DNA of 64,000 nt from Cupriavidus malaysiensis. Its GTDB lineage: Bacteria > Pseudomonadota > Gammaproteobacteria > Burkholderiales > Burkholderiaceae. Below, piece after piece: positions 1 to 9,148 of this stretch (position 1 is the first letter of the stretch; every line of letters starts with the position of its first letter). Where the stretch lies: positions 3,224,001 to 3,288,000 of the forward strand of contig NZ_CP017754.1 in assembly GCF_001854325.1 (NCBI RefSeq). Reading direction: 5' to 3'. The position numbers were made by a program, and so were the translations under genes. Under the pieces are notes generated by a model. It worked only from the letters and a program-made list of their open reading frames with translations, was not told the DNA's origin and did not search any database.

Positions 1-552
1 CAGGGCGGCGAAGTCGACCGGGGCGGCGACCTGCTGCAGCGCCGGCTTGGCGGCTGCCGGAGCGGGAGCGGCCTTGGCGGCCGGTGCCGGGGCGGCGGAG
101 GCGGCCAGCACGTCACCCTTGGTGATGCGGCCATCCTTGCCGGTGCCGGCGACCTGGCCGGCCGACAGATTGCCTTCGGCCATCAGCTTGGCGGCCGACG
201 GCATGGCGACGGCGCCGGCCGGAGCGGCAGCGGCAGCGGCAGCCGGAGCGGCAGCGGGCGCGGCGGCCGGAGCGGGCGCGGCGGCGGCCGGGGCCGGGGC
301 GCCGGCGGTGGCTTCGGTGTCGATCTTGGCGATGATTTCGTCGGCGACGACGGTGTCGCCGTCATTCTTGACGATCTGCGACAGCACGCCGGCGGAGGGG
401 GCCGGCACTTCGAGCACGACCTTGTCGGTCTCGATTTCGATCAGGATTTCGTCCTGGGCGACAGCCTCGCCGGGCTTCTTCTTCCAGTTCAGCATGGTCG
501 CTTCGGCGACCGACTCGGACAGTTGGGGAACCTTGACGTCAACAATAGCCAT
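1..552 (-). CDS. odhB: 2-oxoglutarate dehydrogenase E2 (dihydrolipoyl succinyltransferase), N-terminal part
   Basis: This is the E2 core of the 2-oxoglutarate dehydrogenase complex, which passes the succinyl group from E1 to CoA. Only the first 184 codons are inside the window; the C-terminal catalytic domain lies beyond base 1. Residues 1-80 form a biotinyl/lipoyl domain with the motif EIETDKVVLEV, whose Lys44 is the expected lipoylation site. An Ala/Pro-rich flexible linker follows (about residues 84-115). The start of the peripheral subunit-binding domain is visible (PSAAKLMAEG, then GTGKDGRITKGDV). The gene lies 92 bp downstream of odhA on the same strand and is probably cotranscribed. 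An AGGA lies about 10 nt before the ATG. The lipoyl-linker-binding order excludes a biotin carboxyl carrier. Confidence 0.95.
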   Translation of the reverse strand, partial: MAIVDVKVPQLSESVAEATMLNWKKKPGEAVAQDEILIEIETDKVVLEVPAPSAGVLSQIVKNDGDTVVADEIIAKIDTEATAGAPAPAAAAPAPAAAPAAAPAAAAAAAPAGAVAMPSAAKLMAEGNLSAGQVAGTGKDGRITKGDVLAASAAPAPAAKAAPAPAAAKPALQQVAAPVDFAAL

Positions 553-609
553 GGTTGGATATTCCTAGATGTATGCGTGTGTTCTTCGACGATGCATGGC
601 ACCGGGCGA

Positions 610-626
610 CGCGATCGGTGATCGCG
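610..626 (-). other. Intercistronic hairpin between odhA and odhB
   Basis: A perfect 7-bp inverted repeat (CGCGATC / GATCGCG) with a 3-nt loop lies in the 92-bp spacer between the odhA stop and the odhB start. No T-run follows, so it looks like an mRNA-stability or processing element rather than a terminator. Its role is inference. Confidence 0.4.
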
Positions 627-644
627 CCGCCCGGGCAGTCTCGA

Positions 645-3497
645 TTACTTGGTCAGCACGAAGCCCTTGAGCTTGGAGAAGGCCGCGTCGAGCAGCGCCT
701 TCTGCTGCTCGTTGTGCTTGGCGTAGTAGCCCACGGCAGGCGAGGCCGAAGCCGGGCGACCGGCGTAGCCGAGCTTCTGGCCGTCGGTCATGTTCTCCAT
801 GATGTAGTGCTGCACGAAGAACCATGCACCCTGGTTCTGCGGCTCGTCCTGGCACCAGACGATCTCGGTCGCGCCCGGGTACTTCTTGAGCTCGGCCGCC
901 AGTGCCTTGTGCGGGAACGGGTAGAGCTGCTCCAGGCGGATCACGGCGGTATCCGACGCGTCGCGTTCCTTGCGGGTATTGACCAGGTCGTAGTAGACCT
1001 TGCCCGAGCACAGGACCACGCGCTTGACCTTGGCGGCGTTGAGGTCGCCCTGGTCGCCGATCACGGTCTCGAAGTGGCCCTTGGCGAGGTCGGCCAGCGG
1101 CGACACCGCATCCTTGTTACGCAGCAGCGACTTCGGCGTCATGATGACCAGCGGCTTGCGGAACAGGCGGATCATCTGGCGGCGCAGCAGGTGGAAGATC
1201 TGCGCCGGCGTGGTCGGCTGGGCTACCTGCATGTTGTGGTCGGCACACAATTGCAGGAAACGCTCGATGCGCGCCGAGCTGTGTTCCGGACCCTGGCCTT
1301 CGTAGCCGTGCGGCAGCATCAGGGTCAGGCCCGAGGCGCGGCCCCACTTCACTTCGCCGGAGCTGATGAACTGGTCGATCACCACCTGGGCGCCGTTGAC
1401 GAAGTCGCCGAACTGGGCCTCCCAGATCACCAGGGCGTTCGGCTCGGCGGTCGAGTAACCATATTCGAAGCCCAGCACTGCCTCTTCGGACAGCACGGAG
1501 TCGATCACGGTGAACGGGGCCTGGCCTTCCGAGACGTTCTGCAGCGGCACGTAGGAACCGGCATCCCAGCGCTCACGGTTCTGGTCGTGCAGCACGGCGT
1601 GGCGGTGGGTGAAAGTGCCACGGCCGGCGTCCTGGCCGGTGATGCGCACGGCGTAGCCCGAGGCCACCAGCGAGGCGAAGGCCAGGTGCTCACCCATGCC
1701 CCAGTCCAGCGACTGGTCGCCACGGCCCATGTTGGCGCGGTCCTTGATCACCTTCTCCACCAGCGGGTGCAGCTTCAGGTGCTCGGGGATGGTGGTGATA
1801 CGCTCGGCCAGGCGCTTGAGCTCGGTCACCGGCACGGCGGTGTCGGCGGCGTCGGTCCACTTGCGGTTCAGGAAGGGGATCCAATCCACCGCGAACTTGT
1901 TCTTGAAGTTCGACAGCACCGGGTCGACGGTCAGCTTGCCCGCATCCATGGCGGCACGGTATTCCTTAACCAGCTGGTCGCCGAACTCGCCGCCGGTCAG
2001 GTTCTGCGCCGTCAGCTTGTCGGCATACAGCTTGCGCGTGCCGGGGTGCTGGCCGATCTTCTTGTACATCAGCGGCTGGGTGACGGCAGGCGTGTCCTGC
2101 TCGTTGTGGCCCAGCTTGCGGAAGCAGATGATGTCGACGACGACGTCCTTGTTGAATTCCATGCGGAAGTCGACTGCCAGCTGCATGGCGAACACCACGG
2201 CTTCGGGATCGTCGCCGTTCACGTGCAGCACCGGCGCCTCGATCATCTTGACCACGTCCGTGCAGTACAGCGTCGAACGTGCGTCACGCGGGTCGGAGGT
2301 GGTGAAGCCGATCTGGTTGTTGATCACGATGTGCATCGTGCCGCCCGTGCCATAGCCGCGGGTCTGCGCCAGGTTCAGCGTTTCCATCACCACGCCCTGG
2401 CCGGCGAAGGCTGCGTCGCCGTGCACCTGCACCGGCAGCACTTCCTTGTGGCCGGCACCGCCGCGGCGTTCCTGGCGGGCCTTGGACGAACCCTCGACCA
2501 CCGGGTTGACGATTTCCAGGTGGGACGGGTTGAAGGCCAGCGACAGGTGGACCGGGCCGCCCTCGGTGGAGACGTCCGACGAGAAGCCCTTGTGGTACTT
2601 GACGTCGCCGGCAGGCAGGTCATCGACGTGCTTGCCTTCAAACTCGGCGAACAGGTCCGCCGGCATCTTGCCCAGGGTGTTGACCAGCACGTTCAGGCGG
2701 CCGCGGTGGGCCATGCCGATCACGATTTCCTGCACGCCCTTGCCGCCGGCGTGCTGGACCAGTTCATCCATCGCGGCGATGAAGCTTTCACCGCCTTCCA
2801 GCGAGAAGCGCTTCTGGCCGACGTACTTGGTGTGCAGGAAGCGCTCGAGGCCTTCGGCGGCGGTCAGGCGCTCCAGGATGTGCTTCTTCTTCTCCAGCGT
2901 GAACACCGGCTTGGAACGCGTGGTTTCCAGGCGCTCCTGCCACCAGCGCTTCTGCGCCTGGTCGCTGATGTACATGAACTCGGCGCCGATGGTGCCGCAG
3001 TAAGTCTCGCGCAGGTTGTTGATCAACTCGCGCAGGCTCATCGACTCCTTGCCGAAATAGGTATTGCTGGCATTGAAGACGATGTCGAGATCGCTCTCGG
3101 AGAAACCGTAGAAGGCGGGATCCAGGTCCGGCAGGGGCGGACGCTCCTGGCGCTTGAGCGGATCGAGGTCGGCCCAGTGCGAACCGATGTTGCGGTAGGC
3201 GGCGATCAGCTGCGTGGCGGCCACGCGCTTGCGGCCCATGTCCGAATCGGCCGAGGCGACGATGGTCTTGATCGGGCCTTGCTTGGCGCGCTCGGCGAAC
3301 GAGGCGACGATGGGAGCGTGGGGGATGTCGCGGGCGTTGGAACCATCGACGGCGGGCACGTTCTGCATCGCGTCGAAATACGCACGCCAGTTGTCGGGAA
3401 CCGAGGCGGGGTTTTCGAGATAGGCTTCGTACAGCTCTTCCACGTAGGGCGCGTTACCGCCGAAGAGGTACGAATTGCTCTGATACTGCTGCATCAT
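645..3497 (-). CDS. odhA: 2-oxoglutarate dehydrogenase E1 component
   Basis: Thiamine-diphosphate-dependent E1 (SucA/OdhA), which decarboxylates 2-oxoglutarate in the TCA cycle. The protein has 950 residues, a normal length for the family. It starts MMQQYQSNSYLFGGNAPYVE, the N-terminal segment typical of proteobacterial SucA. The ThDP-binding stretch is seen as GDDPEAV followed by GHNEQD. The C-terminal pyrimidine-binding and C-terminal domains continue to the end (EQLYPFP, WCQDEPQNQGAW). The next gene is odhB; lpd would be expected past the left edge. A frame of similar length on the opposite strand is a G+C artefact. Confidence 0.97.
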   Translation of the reverse strand: MMQQYQSNSYLFGGNAPYVEELYEAYLENPASVPDNWRAYFDAMQNVPAVDGSNARDIPHAPIVASFAERAKQGPIKTIVASADSDMGRKRVAATQLIAAYRNIGSHWADLDPLKRQERPPLPDLDPAFYGFSESDLDIVFNASNTYFGKESMSLRELINNLRETYCGTIGAEFMYISDQAQKRWWQERLETTRSKPVFTLEKKKHILERLTAAEGLERFLHTKYVGQKRFSLEGGESFIAAMDELVQHAGGKGVQEIVIGMAHRGRLNVLVNTLGKMPADLFAEFEGKHVDDLPAGDVKYHKGFSSDVSTEGGPVHLSLAFNPSHLEIVNPVVEGSSKARQERRGGAGHKEVLPVQVHGDAAFAGQGVVMETLNLAQTRGYGTGGTMHIVINNQIGFTTSDPRDARSTLYCTDVVKMIEAPVLHVNGDDPEAVVFAMQLAVDFRMEFNKDVVVDIICFRKLGHNEQDTPAVTQPLMYKKIGQHPGTRKLYADKLTAQNLTGGEFGDQLVKEYRAAMDAGKLTVDPVLSNFKNKFAVDWIPFLNRKWTDAADTAVPVTELKRLAERITTIPEHLKLHPLVEKVIKDRANMGRGDQSLDWGMGEHLAFASLVASGYAVRITGQDAGRGTFTHRHAVLHDQNRERWDAGSYVPLQNVSEGQAPFTVIDSVLSEEAVLGFEYGYSTAEPNALVIWEAQFGDFVNGAQVVIDQFISSGEVKWGRASGLTLMLPHGYEGQGPEHSSARIERFLQLCADHNMQVAQPTTPAQIFHLLRRQMIRLFRKPLVIMTPKSLLRNKDAVSPLADLAKGHFETVIGDQGDLNAAKVKRVVLCSGKVYYDLVNTRKERDASDTAVIRLEQLYPFPHKALAAELKKYPGATEIVWCQDEPQNQGAWFFVQHYIMENMTDGQKLGYAGRPASASPAVGYYAKHNEQQKALLDAAFSKLKGFVLTK

Positions 3498-3861
3498 GGG
3501 GCGCTCACTATTCTCCGGGACTGCCGGAGTTAAGCGGGTTCATCAACCTTCCGCGACACGGCTTGACCGGTTAGCGGATTGCAAACAACTCTTTGAAGCC
3601 CCTCTTAAGCAAACGGCGCCAGCCTGGTTTGGGCGGCGCCGACACTGCTGAGGACCTTCAAGGGCAAGTTGTGCGGGAAGGACCTAAGTCTTCACTCGCA
3701 TAAGCATAGCACGTTTGCCTAGGCGCGCCCGCGTTTTTTCCGGGTATACGCGGTAGTACTACAACAGTGCCGGCGATTATTGCCGGAAAGTGACGGATTC
3801 GGTCTGCGGGGTGCCGCCCATCACCCCCGCGCGCAAGCATGCAGCCCTTGCGGCCGGCTCG
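3498..3861. other. Intergenic region upstream of odhA
   Basis: No convincing gene is present in these 364 bases. The odhA leader and promoter must lie here. On the minus strand TATGCT at 3708-3703 could be a -10, but I see no good -35. GGCGCC occurs twice around 3617-3642 and could form a hairpin in the odhA leader. A short CCGGC/GCCGG stem around 3770-3786 lies just past the end of ugpQ, without a T-run. A 60-codon frame on the minus strand has no family resemblance. Confidence 0.5.
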
Positions 3862-4650
3862 CTATGCCACCGGATCGGGCACGATGCGGTCGACCGCATC
3901 GGTGATCAGGGCATCGAGCCCCCAGCCGAGCAGCTCCGCCGCGCGGGCGGAGTCGTTGACCGTGTAGCAGGCTACGCGGAAGCCCGCCTGGTGGGCGGCC
4001 TCGATCACCTGCCGGTCCAGCTCCCGATGGTTGGCATCGAGGGCCACGCAATCGAGCCGGCGCAGCCGTTCGAGCCAGTCGGCGGGCAGGCGGTCCATCA
4101 GCAGGGCCCGCGGCAGCGTCGGCACGGCTTCGCGCGCGGCCTCCAGCGCGGCTTCCGAGAAGGAAGACAGCAGCGGCGGCACCGCGCTGCCGGCCCACAG
4201 CGCCGCCGCGTCCAGCGCCACGGCGGCACCGGTCCGGCGCTCGGCGCCGGGTACCGGCTTGATCTCGATATTGACCAGGAAGCCGTTGGCGCGGGTGTAG
4301 CGCGCCACTGCCGCCAGCGTGGGGATGGGCTCGCCGGCGAAGGCCGGACTGTGCCAGCCGCCGGCATCCAGCATGGCCAGTTCGCCCAGCGTCAGCGCGT
4401 CGGCACGGCCGTGGCCGCTGGTGGTCCGGTCGAGCGTCGCGTCGTGCAGCAGCACCGGCTTGCCGTCGGCAGACAGCTTCACGTCGAACTCGAACATGCG
4501 GTAGCCGAACGAGGCACCGTGGCGGAAAGCCGCCAGCGTGTTCTCCGGCGCCAGCTTGCCGGCGCCGCGGTGGGCGATGTGGCGCGGATACGGCCAGGGC
4601 GCCGGCCAGGGGGCGAAAGCGGCCGCGGCCGCGGTGTCGGGTGCGGACAT
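3862..4650 (-). CDS. ugpQ: Glycerophosphodiester phosphodiesterase
   Basis: Hydrolyses glycerophosphodiesters to sn-glycerol-3-phosphate and an alcohol, inside the cell after uptake by the Ugp transporter. The 262-residue protein is a single GDPD TIM-barrel domain. His27-Arg28-Gly, Glu36-Asn-Thr, Glu54/Asp56 and His69 match the catalytic and metal-binding positions of the family. It has no signal peptide, consistent with cytoplasmic UgpQ. The ATG was chosen because it lies 1 nt after the ugpC stop; a longer frame runs into ugpC. It is the last gene of the ugpBAECQ operon, which supports UgpQ over the periplasmic GlpQ. Confidence 0.95.
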   Translation of the reverse strand: MSAPDTAAAAAFAPWPAPWPYPRHIAHRGAGKLAPENTLAAFRHGASFGYRMFEFDVKLSADGKPVLLHDATLDRTTSGHGRADALTLGELAMLDAGGWHSPAFAGEPIPTLAAVARYTRANGFLVNIEIKPVPGAERRTGAAVALDAAALWAGSAVPPLLSSFSEAALEAAREAVPTLPRALLMDRLPADWLERLRRLDCVALDANHRELDRQVIEAAHQAGFRVACYTVNDSARAAELLGWGLDALITDAVDRIVPDPVA

Positions 4651-4651
4651 G

Positions 4652-5749
4652 TCAGGCCTCGATGCGCTTGCCGGAATCGGTATCGAAGAAGTGCAGGTGG
4701 TCGGCGCTGGAGGTGATCGGCAGGCGGTCGCCCGCGCGCACCTTGAGCTGGCTGTCCAGCCGCACCACCACCGGCTGGCCGCCCAGCGCGCCGTAGGCGA
4801 ACGAGTCGGCGCCGAGCGCCTCCACCACGCGCACTTCGACCTCGGCAATGGCCTCGTGCGCGGCGCATGGCTCGATGTGCTCGGGGCGCAGGCCGAGCAG
4901 CGCGCGCTCGGGCAGGTGCAGCCCCATCGGCAGGTGGCCCAGCGAAGCGCCAGCGCCACCACCCTGCCCCGCCACCACCTTCATGCCGACCTGGCCGTTG
5001 GCGCCATCCCGCACCACCGGCACCAGGTTCATCGGCGGCGAACCGATGAAGCTGGCGACGAAGGTGCTGGCCGGACGCGAGTAGACCTCGAGCGGCGTGC
5101 CGATCTGCTCGACGCGGCCACCGTTGAGCACCATCATGCGATCGGCCAGCGTCATCGCCTCGACCTGGTCGTGGGTCACGTACAGACTGGTGGTTCGCAG
5201 GCGCCGGTGCAGTTCCTTCAGCTCCAGGCGCATCTGCACGCGCAGCTTGGCGTCGAGGTTCGACAGCGGCTCGTCGAACAGGAAGACCGCCGGCTCGCGC
5301 ACGATGGCACGGCCCATGGCCACCCGCTGGCGCTGGCCGCCGGAGAGCTGGCGCGGCCTGCGCGACAGCAGCGGCGCCAGCTCGAGGATGCCGGCGGCAT
5401 GCTCGACGCGCTTGGCGATCTCGGCCTTGTCCATGCCGCGGATCTTCAGCCCGTAGGCCATGTTCTCGTAGACGCTCATGTGCGGATAGAGCGCGTAGTT
5501 CTGGAACACCATGGCGATATCGCGCTCGGCCGGTTCCAGCTGGTTGACCACGCGCTCGCCGATCCAGACTTCGCCGCCGGTGATGGCCTCCAGGCCGGCC
5601 ACCATGCGCAGCAGCGTGGACTTGCCGCAGCCGGAGGGGCCGACGATCACGATGAACTCGCCGTCGGCGATCTCCATGTCGATGCCGTGCACCACCTGGA
5701 CATTGCCGGCGTAGGTCTTCTGGACGTTGCGTAGGGACAGTTTTGCCAT
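4652..5749 (-). CDS. ugpC: sn-glycerol-3-phosphate ABC transporter, ATPase subunit
   Basis: ATP-hydrolysing subunit of the Ugp importer, of the MalK/CUT1 type. Its 365 residues contain Walker [10 protein letters not shown] (37-45), the ABC signature LSGGQ (135-139) and Walker B FLFDE (156-160). A C-terminal TOBE/regulatory domain follows from about residue 240. The gene lies between ugpE (28 bp upstream) and ugpQ (1 nt downstream), and this context picks UgpC over other MalK-like ATPases. Start [13 protein letters not shown] is the usual position. Confidence 0.96.
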   Translation of the reverse strand: MAKLSLRNVQKTYAGNVQVVHGIDMEIADGEFIVIVGPSGCGKSTLLRMVAGLEAITGGEVWIGERVVNQLEPAERDIAMVFQNYALYPHMSVYENMAYGLKIRGMDKAEIAKRVEHAAGILELAPLLSRRPRQLSGGQRQRVAMGRAIVREPAVFLFDEPLSNLDAKLRVQMRLELKELHRRLRTTSLYVTHDQVEAMTLADRMMVLNGGRVEQIGTPLEVYSRPASTFVASFIGSPPMNLVPVVRDGANGQVGMKVVAGQGGGAGASLGHLPMGLHLPERALLGLRPEHIEPCAAHEAIAEVEVRVVEALGADSFAYGALGGQPVVVRLDSQLKVRAGDRLPITSSADHLHFFDTDSGKRIEA

Positions 5750-5777
5750 TGCGGATTGACTTCCAATATCTTGTCTT

Positions 5778-6626
5778 TTACTTCTCGGTTTCCACCAGGC
5801 CCTTGACGAACCAGCGCTGCATGAAGATCACCACCAGGGCCGGCGGGACCATCGCCAGCATCACGGTGGCCATCAGCAGGTTCCAGTCGGTGGCGGAATC
5901 GCCGGACCGCGAGATCATCTGCGTCACGCCCAGCACGATCGGCGTCAGGCTCTTGTCGGTGGTGATCAGCAGCGGCCACAGGTACTGGTTCCAGCCGTAG
6001 ATGAACTGGATCACGAACAGCGCGGCGATGCTGGTGCGCGACAGCGGCAGCACCACGTCCCAGAAGAACTTCAGCGGACCGGCCCCGTCGATGCGGGCGG
6101 CTTCGGCCAGTTCGTCCGGAATGGTGAGGAAGAACTGGCGGAACAGGAAGGTGGCGGTGGCCGAGGCGATGATGGGGATGGTCAGGCCGAAGTAGCTGTT
6201 GATCATGCCCAGGTCGGACACCACCTTGTAGGTCGGCAGGATGCGCACTTCCACCGGCAGCATCAGCGTGACGAAGATCAGCCAGAAAAAGGTCTTGCGC
6301 AGCGGGAAGCGGAAATAGACGATGGCGAAAGCCGAGATGATGGAGATGGCGATCTTGCCGAGCGAGATCCCCAGCGCCATGATCAGGCTGTTCATCAGCA
6401 TGGTGCCGACCGGCGTGGCCGAATTGCCCATGCCTTGCGTCAGCACCTGGCGGTAGTTCTCGATCAGGTGCGGGCCGGGGATCAGCGTCATCGGCGCCTG
6501 CAGCACGTCCTGCGCCGTCAGCGACGACGCGACGAAGACCACATACACCGGGAAGGCGACGATCACCACGCCCAGAATCAGCACGAGGTGGGTGAGGAAG
6601 TCCAGGAATGGACGGCGTTCGATCAT
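5778..6626 (-). CDS. ugpE: sn-glycerol-3-phosphate ABC transporter permease UgpE
   Basis: One of the two inner-membrane permeases of the Ugp importer. The 282-residue protein has about six hydrophobic segments, starting at residues 11-33. It carries the cytoplasmic EAA loop [20 protein letters not shown] (about 175-194), which docks on UgpC. Length matches E. coli UgpE (281). It lies 21 bp downstream of ugpA. A perfect 12-bp palindrome overlaps its ribosome-binding region. Confidence 0.95.
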   Translation of the reverse strand: MIERRPFLDFLTHLVLILGVVIVAFPVYVVFVASSLTAQDVLQAPMTLIPGPHLIENYRQVLTQGMGNSATPVGTMLMNSLIMALGISLGKIAISIISAFAIVYFRFPLRKTFFWLIFVTLMLPVEVRILPTYKVVSDLGMINSYFGLTIPIIASATATFLFRQFFLTIPDELAEAARIDGAGPLKFFWDVVLPLSRTSIAALFVIQFIYGWNQYLWPLLITTDKSLTPIVLGVTQMISRSGDSATDWNLLMATVMLAMVPPALVVIFMQRWFVKGLVETEK

Positions 6627-6638
6627 GGGTCCGGACCC
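6627..6638. repeat. 12-bp perfect palindrome before ugpE start
   Basis: GGGTCCGGACCC abuts the ugpE ATG, so the presumed Shine-Dalgarno region lies within self-complementary sequence. It may affect ugpE translation or be chance. No function is shown. Confidence 0.4.
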
Positions 6639-6647
6639 TTGTATTGC

Positions 6648-7529
6648 TTAGTATTGGACTTTGCGCTCGACGTAGCGGAACTGGACGATGGTCAACACGA
6701 TCACCACCGCCATCAGGATCACCGATTGCGCGGCCGAACCGCCGATGTCCAGCCCGCGCACGCCGTCCTGGTAGACCTTGAAGACCAGCGTCTCGGTGGC
6801 CTTGAACGGGCCGCCCTGCGTCACCGAGTCGATGATGGCGAAGGTGTCGAAGAAGGCGTAGACGATGTTCACCACCATCAGGAAGAAGGTGGTGGGCGAC
6901 AGCAGCGGGAAGACGATCGACCAGAAGCGCTTCCAGGGCCCGGCGCCGTCGATGGCGGCGGCCTCGATCAGCGACTTGGGGATGCTCTGCAGCCCGGCCA
7001 GGAAGAACAGGAAGTTGTAGCTGATCTGCTTCCAGGCGGCGATGACCACCACCAGCAGCATGGCCTGCCCGCCGTTGAGCACGTAATTCCACTCCACCCC
7101 CATCATGCGGATGACGTAGGAGACGATGCCCAGCGTGGGATTGAACAGGAAACTCCACAGCACCCCGGCCACGGCCGGCGCGATCGCGTAGGGCCAGATC
7201 AGCAGGGTCTTGTAGAAGGTCGCGCCGCGCAGCGCGCGGTCGGCGAAATAAGCCAGCGCCAGCGACGTGCCCAGGCCGACCACCGTCACGCCGATGGCGA
7301 ACAACGCGGTGGTCTTGAAGGACCCGAGGTAGGTGGGGTCGCCGAGCAGGTCCTGGAAGTTCTCCAGGCCGACGAATTCGAGGCTGATGCCGAAGGCGTC
7401 CTGGCGCAGCAGCGACTGGTACAGGGCCTGCCCGGCCGGCCAGAAGAAGAACACCAGGGTGACGACGATCTGCGGCGCCACCAGCAGGTAGGGCAGCCAG
7501 CGCGATCGGAAGACAACTCGCTTTTCCAT
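6648..7529 (-). CDS. ugpA: sn-glycerol-3-phosphate ABC transporter permease UgpA
   Basis: Second inner-membrane permease of the Ugp importer, 293 residues. It has about six membrane segments and the EAA loop [20 protein letters not shown] (about 189-208). The start [17 protein letters not shown] was chosen because it follows a GAGAG ribosome-binding site and gives the family length. The longer frame begins inside the hairpin between ugpB and ugpA. It forms a heterodimer with UgpE and receives substrate from UgpB. Confidence 0.95.
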   Translation of the reverse strand: MEKRVVFRSRWLPYLLVAPQIVVTLVFFFWPAGQALYQSLLRQDAFGISLEFVGLENFQDLLGDPTYLGSFKTTALFAIGVTVVGLGTSLALAYFADRALRGATFYKTLLIWPYAIAPAVAGVLWSFLFNPTLGIVSYVIRMMGVEWNYVLNGGQAMLLVVVIAAWKQISYNFLFFLAGLQSIPKSLIEAAAIDGAGPWKRFWSIVFPLLSPTTFFLMVVNIVYAFFDTFAIIDSVTQGGPFKATETLVFKVYQDGVRGLDIGGSAAQSVILMAVVIVLTIVQFRYVERKVQY

Positions 7530-7545
7530 GAAGACTCTCAAAATG

Positions 7546-7582
7546 CACTGCCGGCCCGCGCTTTCGCCGCGGGCCGGCAGTG
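7546..7582 (-). terminator. Strong hairpin between ugpB and ugpA (attenuator or 3' stabiliser)
   Basis: A perfect 15-bp stem (CACTGCCGGCCCGCG and its complement) with a 7-nt loop sits in the 76-bp gap between ugpB and ugpA. Read on the minus strand it is followed by CATTTTGAG, a short T-run. In several ABC operons a structure here partly terminates or protects the binding-protein transcript so that the solute-binding protein is made in excess. Here that role is inference. Confidence 0.7.
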
Positions 7583-7605
7583 AGGCGGCGCGCACGCCCG
7601 TCGTG

Positions 7606-8922
7606 TTATTCCTTGACGGTCTTCTCGAAGCGGACCAGCAGTTCGTTGCCGCGCGCCACGGCCTCGTCCAGGGCAGCCTTCGGCGTCTTCTTGCCGGCCC
7701 AGACGGATTCCAGCTCCTCGTCGATCACCGAACGGATCTGCGGGAAGTTGCCCAGGCGGATGCCGCGCGACTTGTCGGTGGTCTTGACGATCATCTGCTT
7801 GACCGCGACGTCGGCACCCGGGTTCTTGTCATAGTAGCCGGACTTCTTGGTCAGTTCGTAGGCCGCCATGGTCACCGGCAGGTAGCCGGTCGACTGGTGC
7901 CAGTCCGCCTGGATCTCCGGACGCGACAGGAAGGTGAAGAACCTGGCCACGCCCTTGTACTCGTCGGCCTTGTGGCCGCCCATCACCCACAGCGAGGCGC
8001 CGCCGATGATGGTGTTCTGCGGCGCGCCGGGCACGCCGGCCTCATAGGGCAGCGGTGCCGGAGAGAAATTGAACTTGGCGTTCTTGCGGATGTTGGCCAG
8101 CGCGGCCGACGAACCGGTGTGCATCGCGCACTCACCGGCGATGAACTTCGCCTTCGGCTCGTCCTTGCGGCCGGCGTAGGTGAAATAGCCCTTCTTTGCC
8201 ATGTCGAGCATATGCTCGATGTGCTGGACCTGGACCGGACCATTGAAATTCAGGCGAGCCTTGGGACCGCCGAAGCCGTTGTTCTCGGTGGCGAACGACA
8301 CATTGTGCCAAGCCGAGAAGCTCTCCAGGTGCACCCACGACTGCCAGTCAGTGGTATAGCCGCAGGGCACGCCGGCGGCCTTCAGCTTGGCCGCGTCGAT
8401 CGCCACTTCCTGCCAGGTTGCGGGCGGCTTGTTCGGATCCAGGCCCGCCTTCTTGAAGGCGTCCTTGTTGTAATACATGATCGTGGTCGAGCTGTTGAAG
8501 GGGAAGGACAGCATGTCCCCCTTGCTCGAGGTGTAGTAGCCGGCCACGGCGGGCACGTAGGCCTTGGCATCGAACTTCTCGCCGGCATCCTTCATGACCT
8601 TGCTGACCGGCACGATCGCGCCCTTGGCATTCATCATGGTGGCCGTGCCCACCTCGAACACCTGCAGGATGGCCGGTGCGTTGCCGGCGCGGTAGGCCGC
8701 GATGCCGGCGGCCAGCGACTCGTCGTACTGGCCCTTGTACACCGGCACGATCTTGTAGTCGGACTGGCTGGCGTTGAACTTGTTGGCGAGTTCGTTGACC
8801 TTGTCGTTCAGGGCGCCCTCCATCGAATGCCACCACTGGATCTCGGTAACGGCATGAGCCGATCCCGCGGCAACCATCAGCGGCAGCGCGGCGAGCGTCA
8901 AGGCGGTACGTTTCAGGAACAT
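7606..8922 (-). CDS. ugpB: sn-glycerol-3-phosphate-binding periplasmic protein
   Basis: Periplasmic solute-binding protein for glycerol-3-phosphate and glycerophosphodiesters, first gene of the ugpBAECQ operon. The mature protein follows a Sec signal peptide of about 24 residues ([20 protein letters not shown], then SAHA). The 438-residue length equals E. coli UgpB. Family-typical sequences include [14 protein letters not shown] near the mature N-terminus and [10 protein letters not shown]. The ATG was chosen for its GGAGA ribosome-binding site and signal peptide; the longer frame adds about 25 non-homologous residues. A Pho box lies 90 bp upstream. Confidence 0.96.
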   Translation of the reverse strand: MFLKRTALTLAALPLMVAAGSAHAVTEIQWWHSMEGALNDKVNELANKFNASQSDYKIVPVYKGQYDESLAAGIAAYRAGNAPAILQVFEVGTATMMNAKGAIVPVSKVMKDAGEKFDAKAYVPAVAGYYTSSKGDMLSFPFNSSTTIMYYNKDAFKKAGLDPNKPPATWQEVAIDAAKLKAAGVPCGYTTDWQSWVHLESFSAWHNVSFATENNGFGGPKARLNFNGPVQVQHIEHMLDMAKKGYFTYAGRKDEPKAKFIAGECAMHTGSSAALANIRKNAKFNFSPAPLPYEAGVPGAPQNTIIGGASLWVMGGHKADEYKGVARFFTFLSRPEIQADWHQSTGYLPVTMAAYELTKKSGYYDKNPGADVAVKQMIVKTTDKSRGIRLGNFPQIRSVIDEELESVWAGKKTPKAALDEAVARGNELLVRFEKTVKE

Positions 8923-8938
8923 GAGCGATCTCCGGTTT

Positions 8939-8963
8939 CTTGCGCCACCCGTTTCGGCGCAAG
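8939..8963 (-). other. Hairpin in the ugpB leader
   Basis: CTTGCGCC and GGCGCAAG form an 8-bp stem with a 9-nt loop, 16 nt upstream of the ugpB ATG and just ahead of its ribosome-binding site. Next to it at 8974-8988 are three exact GAAAC pentamers (GTTTC on the coding strand). It may modulate ugpB translation; this is inference. Confidence 0.4.
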
Positions 8964-9011
8964 GTAATGTTTGGAAACGAAACGAAACGAACAACAAAAG
9001 CGTTCGAATCT

Positions 9012-9029
9012 ATTCCAGTTTTATGACAG
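9012..9029 (-). promoter_or_regulatory. Pho box upstream of ugpB
   Basis: On the minus strand 9029-9012 reads CTGTCATAAAACTGGAAT. It matches 16 of 18 positions of the PhoB consensus (two CTGTCA-type half-repeats at an 11-bp pitch). A weaker unit (GTAACATCCCG) precedes it at the same 11-bp phase. A poor -10 (TAGATT, 9012-9007) with no -35 is what an activator-dependent Pho promoter looks like. Activation of ugp by PhoB under phosphate starvation is known in E. coli. Confidence 0.85.
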
Positions 9030-9148
9030 CGGGATGTTACCCTCGCTTTCGCCGCGTGGAAACCGGGCAATCCCTCACAATCGAAAAAAAAAGACAAAGA
9101 TGGCAGAAAGGTCGTTCGCCTGCGCGGACACGGATAGAATGCGCCGCC

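Noticed and set aside
555..3533. A 992-codon open frame on the plus strand opposite odhA
   Set aside because: It mirrors odhA, has His/Arg/Val-rich composition typical of antisense frames in G+C-rich DNA, and shows no domain.
3658..3840. A 60-codon minus-strand gene upstream of odhA
   Set aside because: No ribosome-binding site or family resemblance, and it lies in the probable promoter region.
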